A stretch of DNA of 64,000 nt, from the NCBI GenBank assembly GCA_028554755.1, contig JAPTOF010000006.1:4582501-4646500 (forward strand). The letters run 5' to 3'. Shown in pieces: positions 24,184-35,176 of this stretch (the first letter of the stretch is position 1; each line of letters begins with the position of its first letter). This DNA comes from Cordia subcordata. Taxonomy: Eukaryota; Streptophyta; Magnoliopsida; Boraginales; Cordiaceae. The notes beneath the pieces were generated by a model, which worked only from the letters and a program-made list of their open reading frames with translations, was not told the origin of the DNA and ran no database searches. The position numbers and the translations under genes were made by a program.

Positions 24184-24268
24184 GAAAAGTCTACTTTTGC
24201 TACTTCCCTCAAAACTGGGTTATTTTTGGAAGTAAATTAAAAAATAAGGTTAAAAATAAAAATAACCC
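24184..24268 (-). repeat. MULE right terminal inverted repeat
   Basis: Reverse complement of the left TIR with about three differences; the outer end is AATAACCC, followed by the second copy of the target duplication. Confidence 0.93.
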
Positions 24269-24278
24269 GTCAGAAGAC

Positions 24279-24880
24279 CACGAGCTTAATTAGGTCCCCG
24301 AACTTAAATTTTTCAATGTTACGAGAAACATTTATGAAACGAATAATGAGTTAATTATTATTATTATTGATAACAAAAGAATTTATATAATTCTTAAATA
24401 TTGGATCCCTCTCTTATAATAGGGACAATGGAAGTGTTACTCTCGATTTTTCTTTGGATAGCTTTACTTGAGGGTCGTGTTCTCTTTAAAATTTTTACTT
24501 TTTTTATCTTCTGCTTCTGTTCTACCGTTAATAAATAGTTGTTTAACTAATTAATTAAAAATAAAATTAGCGATTGGATTATAAAAGCAAAATGATAAAG
24601 AGAATATTGATATGTTTTTGTCTCCCTCTTTTTAAATCTAATTTGCGGTGGAACTTTCTTAGTTTAGATTATCATTCGCTTGTCAACTTGCAGCTAGATC
24701 TATCACCCTGTCCGCATGGATTGATTAGAATCGAATCGTAATCTAAGGAGTACTCGATAATGCTTGATCTTTTTATTCTCCAACGGAATATAATATACTT
24801 GGGATAATTCACATGAATTCAAGCACAAATGTAGTTTATTATCACCCCTTTCTGTATAGATCTGACGCGGATTATAAAAT
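24279..24880. other. Spacer between the MULE and the CPP1-like gene
   Basis: AT-rich, with a short ATT run near 24358. No gene, RNA or clear repeat ends were recognised. Confidence 0.6.
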
Positions 24881-25013
24881 GGAGAGCCGCATAAGAGGGC
24901 TGCTATGCAGCTCACCACTGCCAGGGTTGGTGGATTTATCTACAAATGGAGAGCTGCATAAGAGGGCTGCCATGCAGCTCACCACTGCTAGGGTTGTGGA
25001 TTTATCTACAAAT
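24881..25013. repeat. Tandem duplication, 67- and 66-bp units
   Basis: Two adjacent units (24881-24947 and 24948-25013) both read GGAGAGC-GCATAAGAGGGCTGC-ATGCAGCTCACCACTGC and then TGGATTTATCTACAAAT. They differ at a few sites and by one indel. Confidence 0.93.
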
Positions 25014-25219
25014 CCCTCCCTCGGGATATGATGCATGACATTATAATGTTGCGAGAAAAATCCAAATCTGTCATAAATTTGCACTAGTGTATCTACTATT
25101 TTGACACACAAGTCGTGGCCTTGAAGTGCATTCGAGTAGAAGTGTTCAAGGTCTCCATATTTGGTAATCATTGACCAAATTAAAGTTACATGATAAGCAC
25201 AATCCTTATCAGAAGGCAA
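25014..25219 (-). other. Unidentified coding-like fragment
   Basis: A minus-strand frame gives a protein-like stretch including DLEHFYSNALQGHDLCVKIVD and QIYDRFGFFSQHYN, with balanced composition unlike the surrounding AT-rich frames. It runs into the tandem duplication at 24881-25013. I do not recognise the family. It could be an exon fragment of a pseudogene or chance. Confidence 0.25.
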
Positions 25220-25283
25220 AAAGTAGAAGGTTAACCCAGAAAACTAAAGAGAGCAACCCCACTCATCAAAGCAGAGACAAATG

Positions 25284-25484
25284 GCCCGTTTAGATAGACG
25301 TTTTTTCAGGAACCAAAAAAATAGTATCTTTTTTGCAACAAGTATTTGGCTTTGTTCGGGAAAAAGCTAAAACCTGGAAAATCCTCAAATTTAAATTTTT
25401 TAAGAAGTCAGAAATTTAAGTTTTCAATAGTTGTAGAAAAACAATACTTTTGAAAAAAAAAACCAATCTAAACGAGCCCAAAAC
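25284..25484. repeat. MITE-like element with GGCCCGTTTAGAT ends
   Basis: The left end TGGCCCGTTTAGATAG and the complement of the right end (GGGCTCGTTTAGATTGG) form terminal inverted repeats around about 170 bp of non-coding, A/T-run-rich DNA. The target duplication is not clear. Confidence 0.6.
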
Positions 25485-25745
25485 GACACCAGCTCATTGC
25501 CTACCAGAACATGTGAACCTGCTAGTAACATCCCTGATTAGTTCAAAGTTTGCTTCATACTTGTAGTTGTCCAGAAAGTAATGCCTCAGAGCCATACCAT
25601 AAAAGACTCCTTGATGGAAAAAATACTCGTATAGCCAAAACTCGCACTTTTTACAACTTTGGAGTAACAAAGTTTCAAGGCAAGGTTGATAATAAATGAA
25701 ACAAAAATTTTCCGTACAACTACACGACAGCTCTGCTTAAAAGGT

Positions 25746-28700
25746 TCATCTGTAATATGACGCCATAACGTACAGCATGATGGCCGTTGAAGCAGTAACA
25801 AGCAACTCCTACATGTACACAAACATGTCAAATGGTCAAAAAGAATAAATCGTGCTGTTAAGGACCATGAAAATGATTCATGCGACTGAAATAGGAATAT
25901 TCATTGCTTCAAATCATTAAACCATGAAATAGAATTCTTAAGGAAGCACGTTTTGTTTCCACAGCCACTAATTTTACATGCCATAATACTTCAGTACACT
26001 TCAAGCAACAAAACAATAATCTATCATAGGAAGAATAGTTTATGATGCAAAAATAAATGAAAAATTTTGGATATGTGCAACAGAACAGCAATAAATAATA
26101 TCCAAGTGTGTAGTTGGACACAGATTTCAGTCACTTTCTTGAAGTGGGAATGTTGGAATAACCAAAGCACATTGCATGAGTGCACTAACAGTTATAGTGT
26201 ATTTCCAGGGACTGCTTATTTTGATGTGCATTATGCATTTGCTATTATAAGATTTGATAAGCACAAGTCTTTTTTCTAAAAATGATTTGATAAGCATAAC
26301 TAAATTGTGTCTTAGCATTACACATTATGGACGTTGATAAGCATAGGTCCAACACAACGCTAGACTAAAAGAACAATTTACTTATGTGCACAAAGCATAA
26401 AGTCTGATAGCATATCGAATTACCTGGTTGTTGTAAAGGAAAAGAGGTATATAACCAGCTGTCATTTCCATCAAATTCAGTATACCAGTATATCCCTGCA
26501 ATAAAAGGACAAAAACAATAATGACCTTGCAGCAGAGAGAAACCAAATGGATGGAAATGTACCAGTCTCGTTACTGAACAACATACCAGAGATGCAAAAG
26601 CTATACAACCAAAAACTAACGCAAGAGAGCGAAGCAACCTTTTCCCCATTCGCATCATTCTCCCTTCATCCTCACCTTCTTCCTGCATCCAGACCACATC
26701 AATATACACAAAGCATTTCAAGCATATTCTGGAGTAGTCTCAGCTTCCAGAATAACTTACTGTGAATGTAGGAGATACAGATGGTTCAAATGCTTTTAAC
26801 TTCTCAAAAATCCGATATACAAACACAAAGGCCAAAAATTGCAAAGGTTTATATTCAGCGCTGCGCTTGATAAAAACCCAGGCAGTCTGCAGATAAGCCA
26901 GAAGAGACGAATGTCAAAATATGAAGACTACCAAAATGATGAAGAAAAATTGAGATTCTTTTCTACTACAGGAAACATACTTAAATTATAAGTTCCTCTA
27001 TTGATGAATGATCTAATTGTATTCCATTCTCATTCTCCTAATTTTCAGATGCAGCCAACTGTATCATTAACCGATACATACACAAACACTATACCATAGA
27101 TTTTGGCCATATCTTTTTGTTTTTGACCATTCATCTAAAAATGAAGGACTATAGATGTGTTCCATAAATGACTAAAGCACTGCAAATCCAATTAAAGCTC
27201 TAGCTCCTGAAAGTATATGAGAATGCATGCAACATCAAATCCTGTGGATAATCTTACGATGTTGGACCTACTTCCAAACTATTATAGAACCAATAGCAAC
27301 TGTAGGTCGAAATACATGCTATTTCAAGCAGAACATAGTCGCACTCTATTTTGGAAATTCTTCAGCATGACAAGAGATGGTAAATGTTATGATGATCCAG
27401 ATATGTCATGAGACCTTCCAAACTCTTATAGAACCAATGACAACTGTAGGTCGAAATACATGCTATTTCAAGCAGAACATAGTCACACTCTATTTTGGAA
27501 ATTCTTCAGCATGACAAGAGATGATAAATGTTATGACGATCCAGATATGTCATGAGACCATAGTACTCAAATAAATAAAGACCATGAGTAAATATTGGTT
27601 GTGATTATATAAATTTTTACACTTTCTTTGTCACGAGAATACACTAAAAGGGTAGATGAAAACCACAGACAATAATAGATCCAGAAACATTCACACCCAT
27701 CAGCGAGTCATATGGCAACCTAGGTCACTTCCCTCACACCTAATCCCAGACAATAAGATGAAAGAAATTAAAAGAAGATACCCCCAGGATATAACTACAA
27801 TCACAACCATTTTACTACTTACAAAAACAGCTGAAATGGCCATGTTGATTAGTATACAATCACAACCATTTTACTACTTACAAAAACAGCTGAAATGGCC
27901 ATGTTGATTCGTATATCCTTGACATCAGATTTGCTGAACCTGAGGACACAAGAATGCAACACGTTAACAGTTTCAGCAAGAGCAAAAATGATGGGATATT
28001 ATTCAGAACATCAGACAACAATACTCTGTCAATGGTACCAAGCAGTTAACGAGATGCTAATCCTGAACAGCAAAGTATGCAAAGGAGAACTTCGTTGAAC
28101 ACAAGGAACTGATAGGAATTTAAACCCATAGTGGAAAGGCAAGAACTTGACAATGTGATCATCAAAACTTACTTTTATCTCCAAAAGTATTGGCACAAAT
28201 GTTACTTCTAATAAAAATTACAAGATCATAGAAGACTAATGGAATAGCATCATAATTAACCATCTTCCTTTACTATATGAATGGTTTTTCAATTTTTTAT
28301 TTGCCAGGAAAATATTGAATCAAAGACATACCTCGGGCCCCAGGGGACAATTGGTTGCTTATCAGCATACTTTATATCCTTGGAAACCTAAACGCAGACA
28401 ATCACACATCGAAATCATGAGTAACATTAAATTTACAGGAATACCATTTAATGAAAATAGACTCCACCATACAATAGAGGAAAAGTGCATAGAACTACAT
28501 ATACATATTATAAACCATTTACAGACATTGAAATTGTATCAGAATCCCCTTGGCCTTGAGAAGCTCATCTGTTCCTTTCTTCCCCGAAGGTGACAATAAT
28601 AAAGGGTTCAGTAGAAAACCTCCATCAACCTCCAACCACTCAACCAAGTGAAGCCCTTGCTGAATTAGATGAAGTTAGATGGATTTACAGGACAAGATGC

Positions 28701-30608
28701 TGTACCCTACAACATTTTTCTGTGTTTAATAAACAATGGAAATGGCTATGGCCAATTAATCATCACCAATTCACCATACAATTTCCTCTGGCTCAGCTCC
28801 TCCTTAGATTCAGTAAGAAGCATGAAAACTGTGATCAGTAACTCAGGATGACAGTTCAAACTTCAAACCCATGTATCTGAAGTGTTGTACGAGAGACAGG
28901 ACGGTTTCTTTTCACTATAACTCCTTCCTATCTTGTTTAAGCTCTCGTATGTCAAGTTGTACAAGCAAATGTGTGGCTTCTTTCTCTTAACGATTTTTAT
29001 TGATCTCTAGAGGATTCAACAATCATCAACAATTTTCTTCTCCTTTAGACAAATGAAGTTTAGGATAAATGCCTTTAGGTGTCAAGCTCTTGTATCTCAA
29101 GTATCATATGAGTCAAAGCATGGTTTCTTTCCTCCGCAGCTTGTTCGCTCTTGTTTTGAGCTCATCTATGTCAAGTTATCGAACAACCATGCAATTTATT
29201 CCCCCTAACTATTGATTTCTGGAGCCCCATCAATCACCCAATGAAGTTTAGCCAAAACACTCTTTAGGTGATAAAGCTTTAACACAGCCATGATACAAGT
29301 AATATGTTGTACAGTGTACACTAAAAGGTCATCCATGCTAAACAGTGCAACTTCTCAGCAAACCATACCTTAAATGAACCAAAGGTAACACCCTTCTTTC
29401 GATTTGTCAACTGTTGGAACATGATTTTGTCATATGCCTTTTCCAACTGAAAAAAAGTAACAGTGTCACAGAACTACACATTAGTGAAATCAGGATTCAT
29501 TATCAATAACTCATGTACAATCACATCCAAAGCAACTAAATTCCAAGGAAGCAGCCAAGAGCCTACTCTGGCAATGGTAGCCTCATCTCCCCTCCTCTCA
29601 GCATCCTTTTTCTTTCTGTTATACACAGACTTAACTGCATCAAACCCCTCAATGGGGTTCACACCGATCACCTGCACAAAAGCTAATAATCAGAAGAGGA
29701 AAGAAGGACAAAATCAACTTTGCACAAAATACTTGAACATGTGAAATGTATGGTAGTGGGAGTTTTTACTTCATACGGATTAAAATCATTGTCTGAACTT
29801 GAACTTCCAGCTGCTGAGGACGCGGCTGCACAAAGAACACTTCCGTTCACTTCACTTCTTAGTCTTTGAAACCTGACAAATCAATCAAGATCCTGATGCC
29901 CCAGTTCATTCCTAACATAAGGAAAAATGCACATTTTGTAATTCAAAGGGTAACCCTTTTCTTCAGGTGATTACAACACCACAGTCCATGTTTGAAATTA
30001 CAACGCCTTCATTTCTGGTTCAGAACTAAAGGTGTAATGTTTTATGCCACTCATGTTACTCAGTTACACTTCACTCACTTTATTTTAATGTAACAATTCC
30101 TGTATGTATTTAAATCCAAAACCGCGAATACTTATGAATATCGAGTCCAGTGAAGTATTAGCCAGAGTGATAAAACACATAGGAAAACAGTCAAAATTAA
30201 GTACTTGTAATAGCAAAAATGCAATTTGATGGGTAATGCTTTATCCCATGTACGCCACCATACTGCCCAACCTCATATCATAAGAACTTATGTATTAAAT
30301 TTAAAAACCCGTGGATACTTTTGAATACAGGGTACAGTGAAGTAATATTCCAGTTCGAGTGATATATAACAATGCTCATCTCGGATTTAAAACAACAAGC
30401 CCATGAAGTAAAGTACATAACAAAAATGATGTTCTGGAAAAAAAAAGAAAAAAAAAATTACAAGAAATTACCTGAGGAGAGGATGCGGGAATTTGGGGAG
30501 TGGAATGGAGACTCTGAGAAGAGAATAATGAATGGGAGAGAATTGAGATTGAGGAGGGGTGGTGTTGTTTGGATATTGGACTAAATTCGATGATGCTGCT
30601 AACGCCAT
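25746..30608 (-). CDS. CPP1-like plastid J-like membrane protein, ten exons, 297 aa
   Basis: Family of Arabidopsis CPP1/CDF1 (DUF3353), a plastid J-like protein known to stabilise protochlorophyllide oxidoreductase. Exons: 30608-30472, 29872-29770, 29671-29567, 29446-29369, 28387-28332, 27939-27882, 26886-26761, 26682-26587, 26495-26424, 25808-25746; all GT-AG, summing to 894 bp in frame. The first 60-70 residues are Ser-rich and basic, like a plastid transit peptide. The J-like region includes VIGVNPIEGFDAVKSVYNRK (no HPD motif), then LTNRKKGVTFGSFK and YADKQPIVPWGPR. Hydrophobic segments follow (MAISAVFTAWVFI, FLAFVFVYRIF, LRSLALVFGCIAFASL, TASTAIMLYVMASYY). It may be the paralogue of At3g51140/At2g20920 rather than CPP1 itself. 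The exon 6 end is duplicated in the intron. Confidence 0.94.
27271..27558. repeat. 144-bp tandem duplication in intron 6 of the CPP1-like gene
   Basis: Two adjacent units start CTTCCAAACT at 27271 and 27415 and share long stretches such as GTAGGTCGAAATACATGCTA and TTTGGAAATTCTTCAGCATG. They differ at a handful of positions. Confidence 0.94.
27796..27913. repeat. 59-bp tandem duplication spanning the exon 6 donor of the CPP1-like gene
   Basis: Units at 27796-27854 and 27855-27913 are nearly identical. The right unit holds the last 32 coding bases of exon 6, its donor GTAAGTAG and the start of the intron. The left unit is an extra copy of the same pieces inside the intron. Confidence 0.94.
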
Positions 30609-30850
30609 TGAACAAGGAGTTGGATGCTTAATGGAATCTTTTTTCCTTTTTTTTTTTTTTCCACACACACCACTTAAATTGAAGAGGATGAGCAATGAGA
30701 AGTGGGGGTTTAGGGTTTTATATCAGTTGTGGTGGTGGTGGTGGAGGTGTTACAGAGGCCGTTGGCTTCTCCCCCTCGCCTGCAACATCTTGAATGGTGT
30801 GCTAAAGCCCTGACGATGTAGAGAATATGAAGATAAGAAGATGACAAGAG

Positions 30851-30923
30851 GTTCGCGTGGCCTAATGGATAAGGCGCTCGCCTCCGGAGCGGGAGATTGT
30901 GGGTTCGAGTCCCACCGTGAACG
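30851..30923 (+). tRNA. tRNA-Arg (anticodon CCG)
   Basis: The 73-bp sequence folds as a standard tRNA. The acceptor stem GTTCGCG pairs with CGTGAAC, including one G-T pair. The anticodon stem CTCGC pairs with GCGGG around the loop CTCCGGA, so the anticodon is CCG and reads the Arg codon CGG. The T stem GTGGG pairs with CCCAC around TTCGAGT. The A box (TGGCCTAATGG) and B box (GGTTCGAGTCC) match pol III consensus. There is no intron, and CCA is not encoded, as usual in plants. Bases just after it (TCTGTTGTTTACTTTGTTCTC) are T-rich and include TTT but no run of four T until about 30946. Confidence 0.97.
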
Positions 30924-30934
30924 TCTGTTGTTTA

Positions 30935-31470
30935 CTTTGTTCTCTTTTTTTCATTTTAAGGAAGACCAAAACCCAATTACATGAAACTAACGAGAATTAA
31001 TCTGTCTGTTCTCTTTTTTCATTTTAAGGAAGACCAAAACCCAATTACTTTTTTTCATTTTAAGGTTCTCTTTTTTTCATTTTAAGAAAGACCAAAAACC
31101 AATTACATGAAACTAACGAGAATTAATTTGTCTGTTCTCTTTTTTCATTTCAAGGGGAACCAAAAACCAATTACTTTTTTCATTTTAAGGGAGACCAAAA
31201 ACCAATTACATGAAACTAACGAGAATTAATCTGTCTGTTTTCTTTTTTCATTTCAAGGGAAACCAAAAATCAATTACATAAAATTAACGAGAATTAATCT
31301 TTGTCTTTTTCTAATCAATAGGATTTCATTTCAAGGGATGCCAAAAGCTAATTACATGAAACTAACGGGAATTAATTTTCGCGTTTTCAAATCAATAGGA
31401 AATTGAAGCCAATTACATGAAATTAACGGGAATTAATCTTTGTGTTTTTTTAATCAATAGGAAATTAAGA
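30935..31470. repeat. Decaying minisatellite downstream of tRNA-Arg
   Basis: About seven imperfect units share TTTTTTCATTTTAAGG, GACCAAAACCCAATTAC and ATGAAACTAACGAGAATTAA. Units vary from about 40 to 75 bp because some lack the second half. Similarity falls from left to right: the last units keep only CAATTACATGAAATTAACGG and AATCAATAGGAAATT. Confidence 0.92.
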
Positions 31471-33409
31471 TTACACATGAGGTTACATATCCTTACGAGA
31501 AAGGAGTATATATAATTCGGCTTTATCGGTATTGAATAAATTTGGTTTAATTTTGTTTGTATATTGATCCTTATGAAATAGAAGTGAGCATAATTTGACT
31601 ATTATTTTAATTGTGCTGAGTTTTCAAAATTGGTATTTGGTTCCAATTTTAGTTACATAGACGTCTTCATGCCAATTTGCACGATTTTCAAAATTTATGT
31701 AATTTGACTTTCAACTGGTTAGACTATATAATTCGGTTATTAGTTGAAGTAATCAAAATATTAAACAAATTCCATTTGGGTTAGGAACTTTAATAAGGTT
31801 GTTCTCCTGGTAACAAAAGTATCAGTTATCAATCACTAAAATTTGGTTATTTGATTATCCAAACCTTTATGAGACTTAAATGATCACCATCCAAACCTTG
31901 TGAGAAAGTAGCGAGCTTAATTTGTTTAATTTGTTTTTTTTTTGTTTTTTTTTTTGGTGGGGTGCTGTTGGGGGGGGGGGGGGTGGAAGGGATGTCAAAA
32001 TAAAGACTTCATTCAAGAATCAAGGATAATTACAAAAACCTAAGGCTAAAAAAAGCGTGGACAAACAAAACACAGATAAACACAACTTAACCCTAAGCAA
32101 ACAACCAAGGCAACTCTAATGGTGTCCATCGCGGCAACAGAAAGCATCAAAGATAACAATTCGTCATAGCAAAAATATCGTGGCTCCATTATCTATCAGC
32201 AATCCGTTCTAGGCTACCAAGGAACCAAAATATGAAGAAAGTTCTTGAAAATTCGAGAAAATTATTATTGAAACGGCAACCAACAAAACGTAAATGAACA
32301 CCAATACAAAAGTGAGTTCAAGTGGACTTATTAACCCAAACAGAGGCTAGGCCAATAAGATTTAAAATTTAAATGGTCTAAACATATCAAGAAAAAGAAT
32401 AAACCATCTAAATTTGTGTCTTAAACAGGTGACAGTAAAAATCACCTTATCACTTCTGCAACAAGAAACCAAGTCGAAGTCAAGAGCGCTCCACGACCAA
32501 AGCTTCCGGCAATACTTGGGTAGAGCTGTTAATAGATGAATAGCATAGATCTAATTGTAAAACTTCACATCATCTAGGTTAACCAAACAAACAACACCTT
32601 CAAAGCAACCCACCAAGACCAAACATGAACACATCAACCAACAACATAGAAGATTTGTGGTCACCTCTCCAAGAAGACATGCAACCAACAAATCGATACT
32701 CAAATAACTAAAAGTAGGCCGATAAAGTTCAAGATATGAGAAAACACAACAAGACCTATAAATAAACATGCATTCGAACAAAAGAAAACACAAAAACAAA
32801 AAAGAAAAGAAGACCGAACAAGAAAAAGAGGAAGAAGTTAGGGAGTTTTTTTCTCTAGATAGAGAAAAGAGAATCCGGCTTCAATTTTGGTTTGAACATA
32901 CTTCTGGGCTACTAACTAAAATAATGAAAAGTATCAAACAAATTCAACATGGGTTAGAAAGCGATAAAAAAAATTTATCTTCTAACAAAAATATTAGTCG
33001 TGTAGTCATCGAGATTTGGTTATTCAATTATCCAAATTATTTTACAAATCAGTTAATATCCAAATTGAATTTGCTTTTCCTTCATTGGTTTAACTCGAGA
33101 TGAACCAAAGGTTTCAGTCCAAAATTTTCGGAATCCAAACAAATTTAGTTCGATTTTGGTTACTTTTACAAATTCATTTATTCTATTATTTAAAATGGGT
33201 ATGGTTATAATCAAATAACCACCCTAGTAGAAGGGCTAAACATTCAAAATCCAACTCGTTGAGTTTCTATAATGATACATTTTGTGTTTTTAACGCGAAT
33301 AATATAAAGTTTGTTTAGTTGATAAATAATTGTTAAAAAAATATTGGAGTATCTACAAACTACAAATGGGAGTAGTCTAGTGTATATAAAGGCACATGCA
33401 TAAGTTAAC
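31471..33409. other. Intergenic DNA, no gene recognised
   Basis: Contains T runs and a G run at about 31930-31983, and a stretch to about 32830 that looks like old transposon sequence. On the minus strand, GAATGAAGTCTTTATTTT near 31990-32010 resembles the 3' end of a LINE. A minus-strand open frame at 32551-32799 is Cys- and Leu-rich and not recognised. Confidence 0.5.
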
Positions 33410-35165
33410 ATTTTTTTTAACTCGATAAATAAGAATTTCATTAATATCAACAAAATGTATAAAGAAGTCTGCTATCTAACAGCATTTACATTCCAAGCTC
33501 TGAGAATAGCCAAATTCAAAAGAGAATTTTTAATCTTCCTAATCATAAGGACTTTGTTCCTTACATCAAAAGCAATATTCTCAAAGATTTGTTCTTCTAT
33601 TAAGACCTTTTTATGATGGATTCTCTTGTTTCTCTCCTTCCAGATGTGATATACAAAGGCTCCTAAGAAGAGCTTTGTCATACTAGCTTAAAGTGTATTA
33701 GACTCAGCCTCTATCATAAGCCAGTTAGAAACTTCAGTCCAATGTCTTAGTTTAACAGGTCCCTTGATCTTTTTCACCCAAGATTCCAAATTTGTTTAAC
33801 AAAGGAGCAGTTAAAGAAGAGATGCTCATGATCTTCAATACTCAACCAACAGAAAATGCAAGAAGGATTAATTGAGATTTTCCAGGAGAGCAATCTATCC
33901 ATCGTTGGAAGTCTTCTATGCCACATCAGCCAATAGTAAATAGCATGTTTGGGAATATGATGCTTGAACAAAGAAGCCCATACCAATCAACCTTATGCTG
34001 TGAGGTTCTGATGAATTCAAAAGCTACCCTTTTTGAATATCTTCCATTAGGATCATTAGACCAAATAATATTATCTTCTCTCGTGCCATTTGGTCTCATG
34101 TCTCCAAGGTTATTAAAAATGCCAGAGTAGACAGGATTAGAATTATCCCAAACCCAGTCATCTCTTTAGATGAACTCAGCGACTTTGAGATTTTGGTTGA
34201 TGGTTGAGCTATCCAAGGAGAAATAATCAATCAAAAGGCGAAAACGGTGCCAATTATCATACCAGAAAAGAGTGTCCTCCCATTGGCAATGGTGTGAATG
34301 ATCGCATGACGAGCCACCTCTCTAAGTTGCATAATTTTTCTCCAGGCCCAAGAGGAATTTGGGTGAATAGGAAGCACCCAGAGAGTGTCCTGCTTCAAAT
34401 AATATTCCTTTGCCTAGTCAACCCAAATTAATTTTTGTCTGGTGTGCAAGATCCAAAGATATCTAAGAATAGCGGCTTGGTTAGCCTCAAACAACCAACT
34501 CAATCCAAGTCCACTTTCATCTTTATTTGTACAAACCACAGACCAAGAAATCTTTGCTTTCTTACCCATGTCCTCATTCCTGGACCAAAGAAATGAAGCC
34601 ATTTTTTTCTCAATTTCCTTAAGGACTCCCTTAGGAATAATAAACAACGAGCCTAGTAAGAATTAATGTTGGCTAGGATTGATCTCACGCAATTGGAGTC
34701 AACCATCAAGATTCAGCCATTTGTTTGTCCAACCATTAATCTTACTCGTAATTCAATCAATCAGGCACTCACAATCTCTCTTATAAAGCCTCCCTGGAAT
34801 AAGAGGAACTCTCAAGTATTTGATTGGGAGTTTACCCATCTTGAATCCCAAGATATCTTTCAGTATAGCACGTCTAGCTTCAGTACATCCCCCAAAAAAA
34901 GATCTCGCTTTTAGATTGGCTTGTAGAGAGTCCCGAACTGTGATAAAACAAACTGAGACACTCCTTAATAATTCTGACAGAATTTTCATCAGCTTTACAA
35001 AAGAGAAGAAGATCATCTACAAAGCTGAAATGATTAATTCTCAGGGTCTTGCACGTTGGGTGAAACTTGAACTCCTTGAGTTTCCCCGCCCTCCTCAAAA
35101 TGCTAGAGAAAACCTCCATAGCAAGGACAAATAAGGAAGGGGATATAGGGTCACTAAAGCCCTCG
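33410..35165 (-). mobile_element. LINE (L1-type non-LTR retrotransposon), 5'-truncated and frameshifted
   Basis: Reading leftward from 35165, a reverse transcriptase starts mid-domain (SDPISPSLFVLAMEVF, like the usual QGDPLSPYLFVL motif). It continues with FSFVDDLLLF (FVDD box near 35012-35023) and KLPIKYLRVPL. A KKMASFLWSRNEDMGKKA region and a zinc-binding C-terminus follow (AIYYWLMWHRRLPTMDRL, CIFCWLSIEDHEHLFFNC, YHIWKERNKRIH). A run of eight A (T on plus) ends it near 33413. Several frame changes make it inactive. The RT N-terminal part and endonuclease are missing, as in typical 5' truncation. Confidence 0.9.
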
Positions 35166-35176
35166 TATGTTTTGTC

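Larger units (their letters stand above)
16401..24268. mobile_element. Mutator-like element (MULE), 7.87 kb, with TIRs and target duplication
   Basis: Both ends carry nearly identical terminal inverted repeats of about 86 bp (16401-16486 and the complement of 24184-24268), starting GGGTTATTTTT and containing AGCAAAAGTAGACTTTTCG. The bases outside are GTCAGAAGAC at 16391-16400 and again at 24269-24278. Depending on where the TIR is cut, this gives a 9- or 10-bp target duplication, and 9 bp is the Mutator signature. Inside are a MuDR-type transposase pseudogene (plus) and a plant mobile domain pseudogene (minus), pointing toward each other. Superfamily evidence is strong: duplication length, long TIRs and transposase family agree. 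Confidence 0.95.

Noticed and set aside
16401..24268. Repeated palindromes considered as a CRISPR-like array
   Set aside because: The motif is a variable palindrome without unique spacers of constant length, and the setting is a plant MULE.
25284..25484. PIF/Harbinger assignment with a 3-bp duplication
   Set aside because: The ends look Tourist-like, but the flanking triplets do not form a clear TWA duplication, so only a MITE-like call is made.
32551..32799. Cys/Leu-rich minus-strand open frame of 82 residues
   Set aside because: No known motif, no clear start or splice context, and it lies in probable old transposon DNA.
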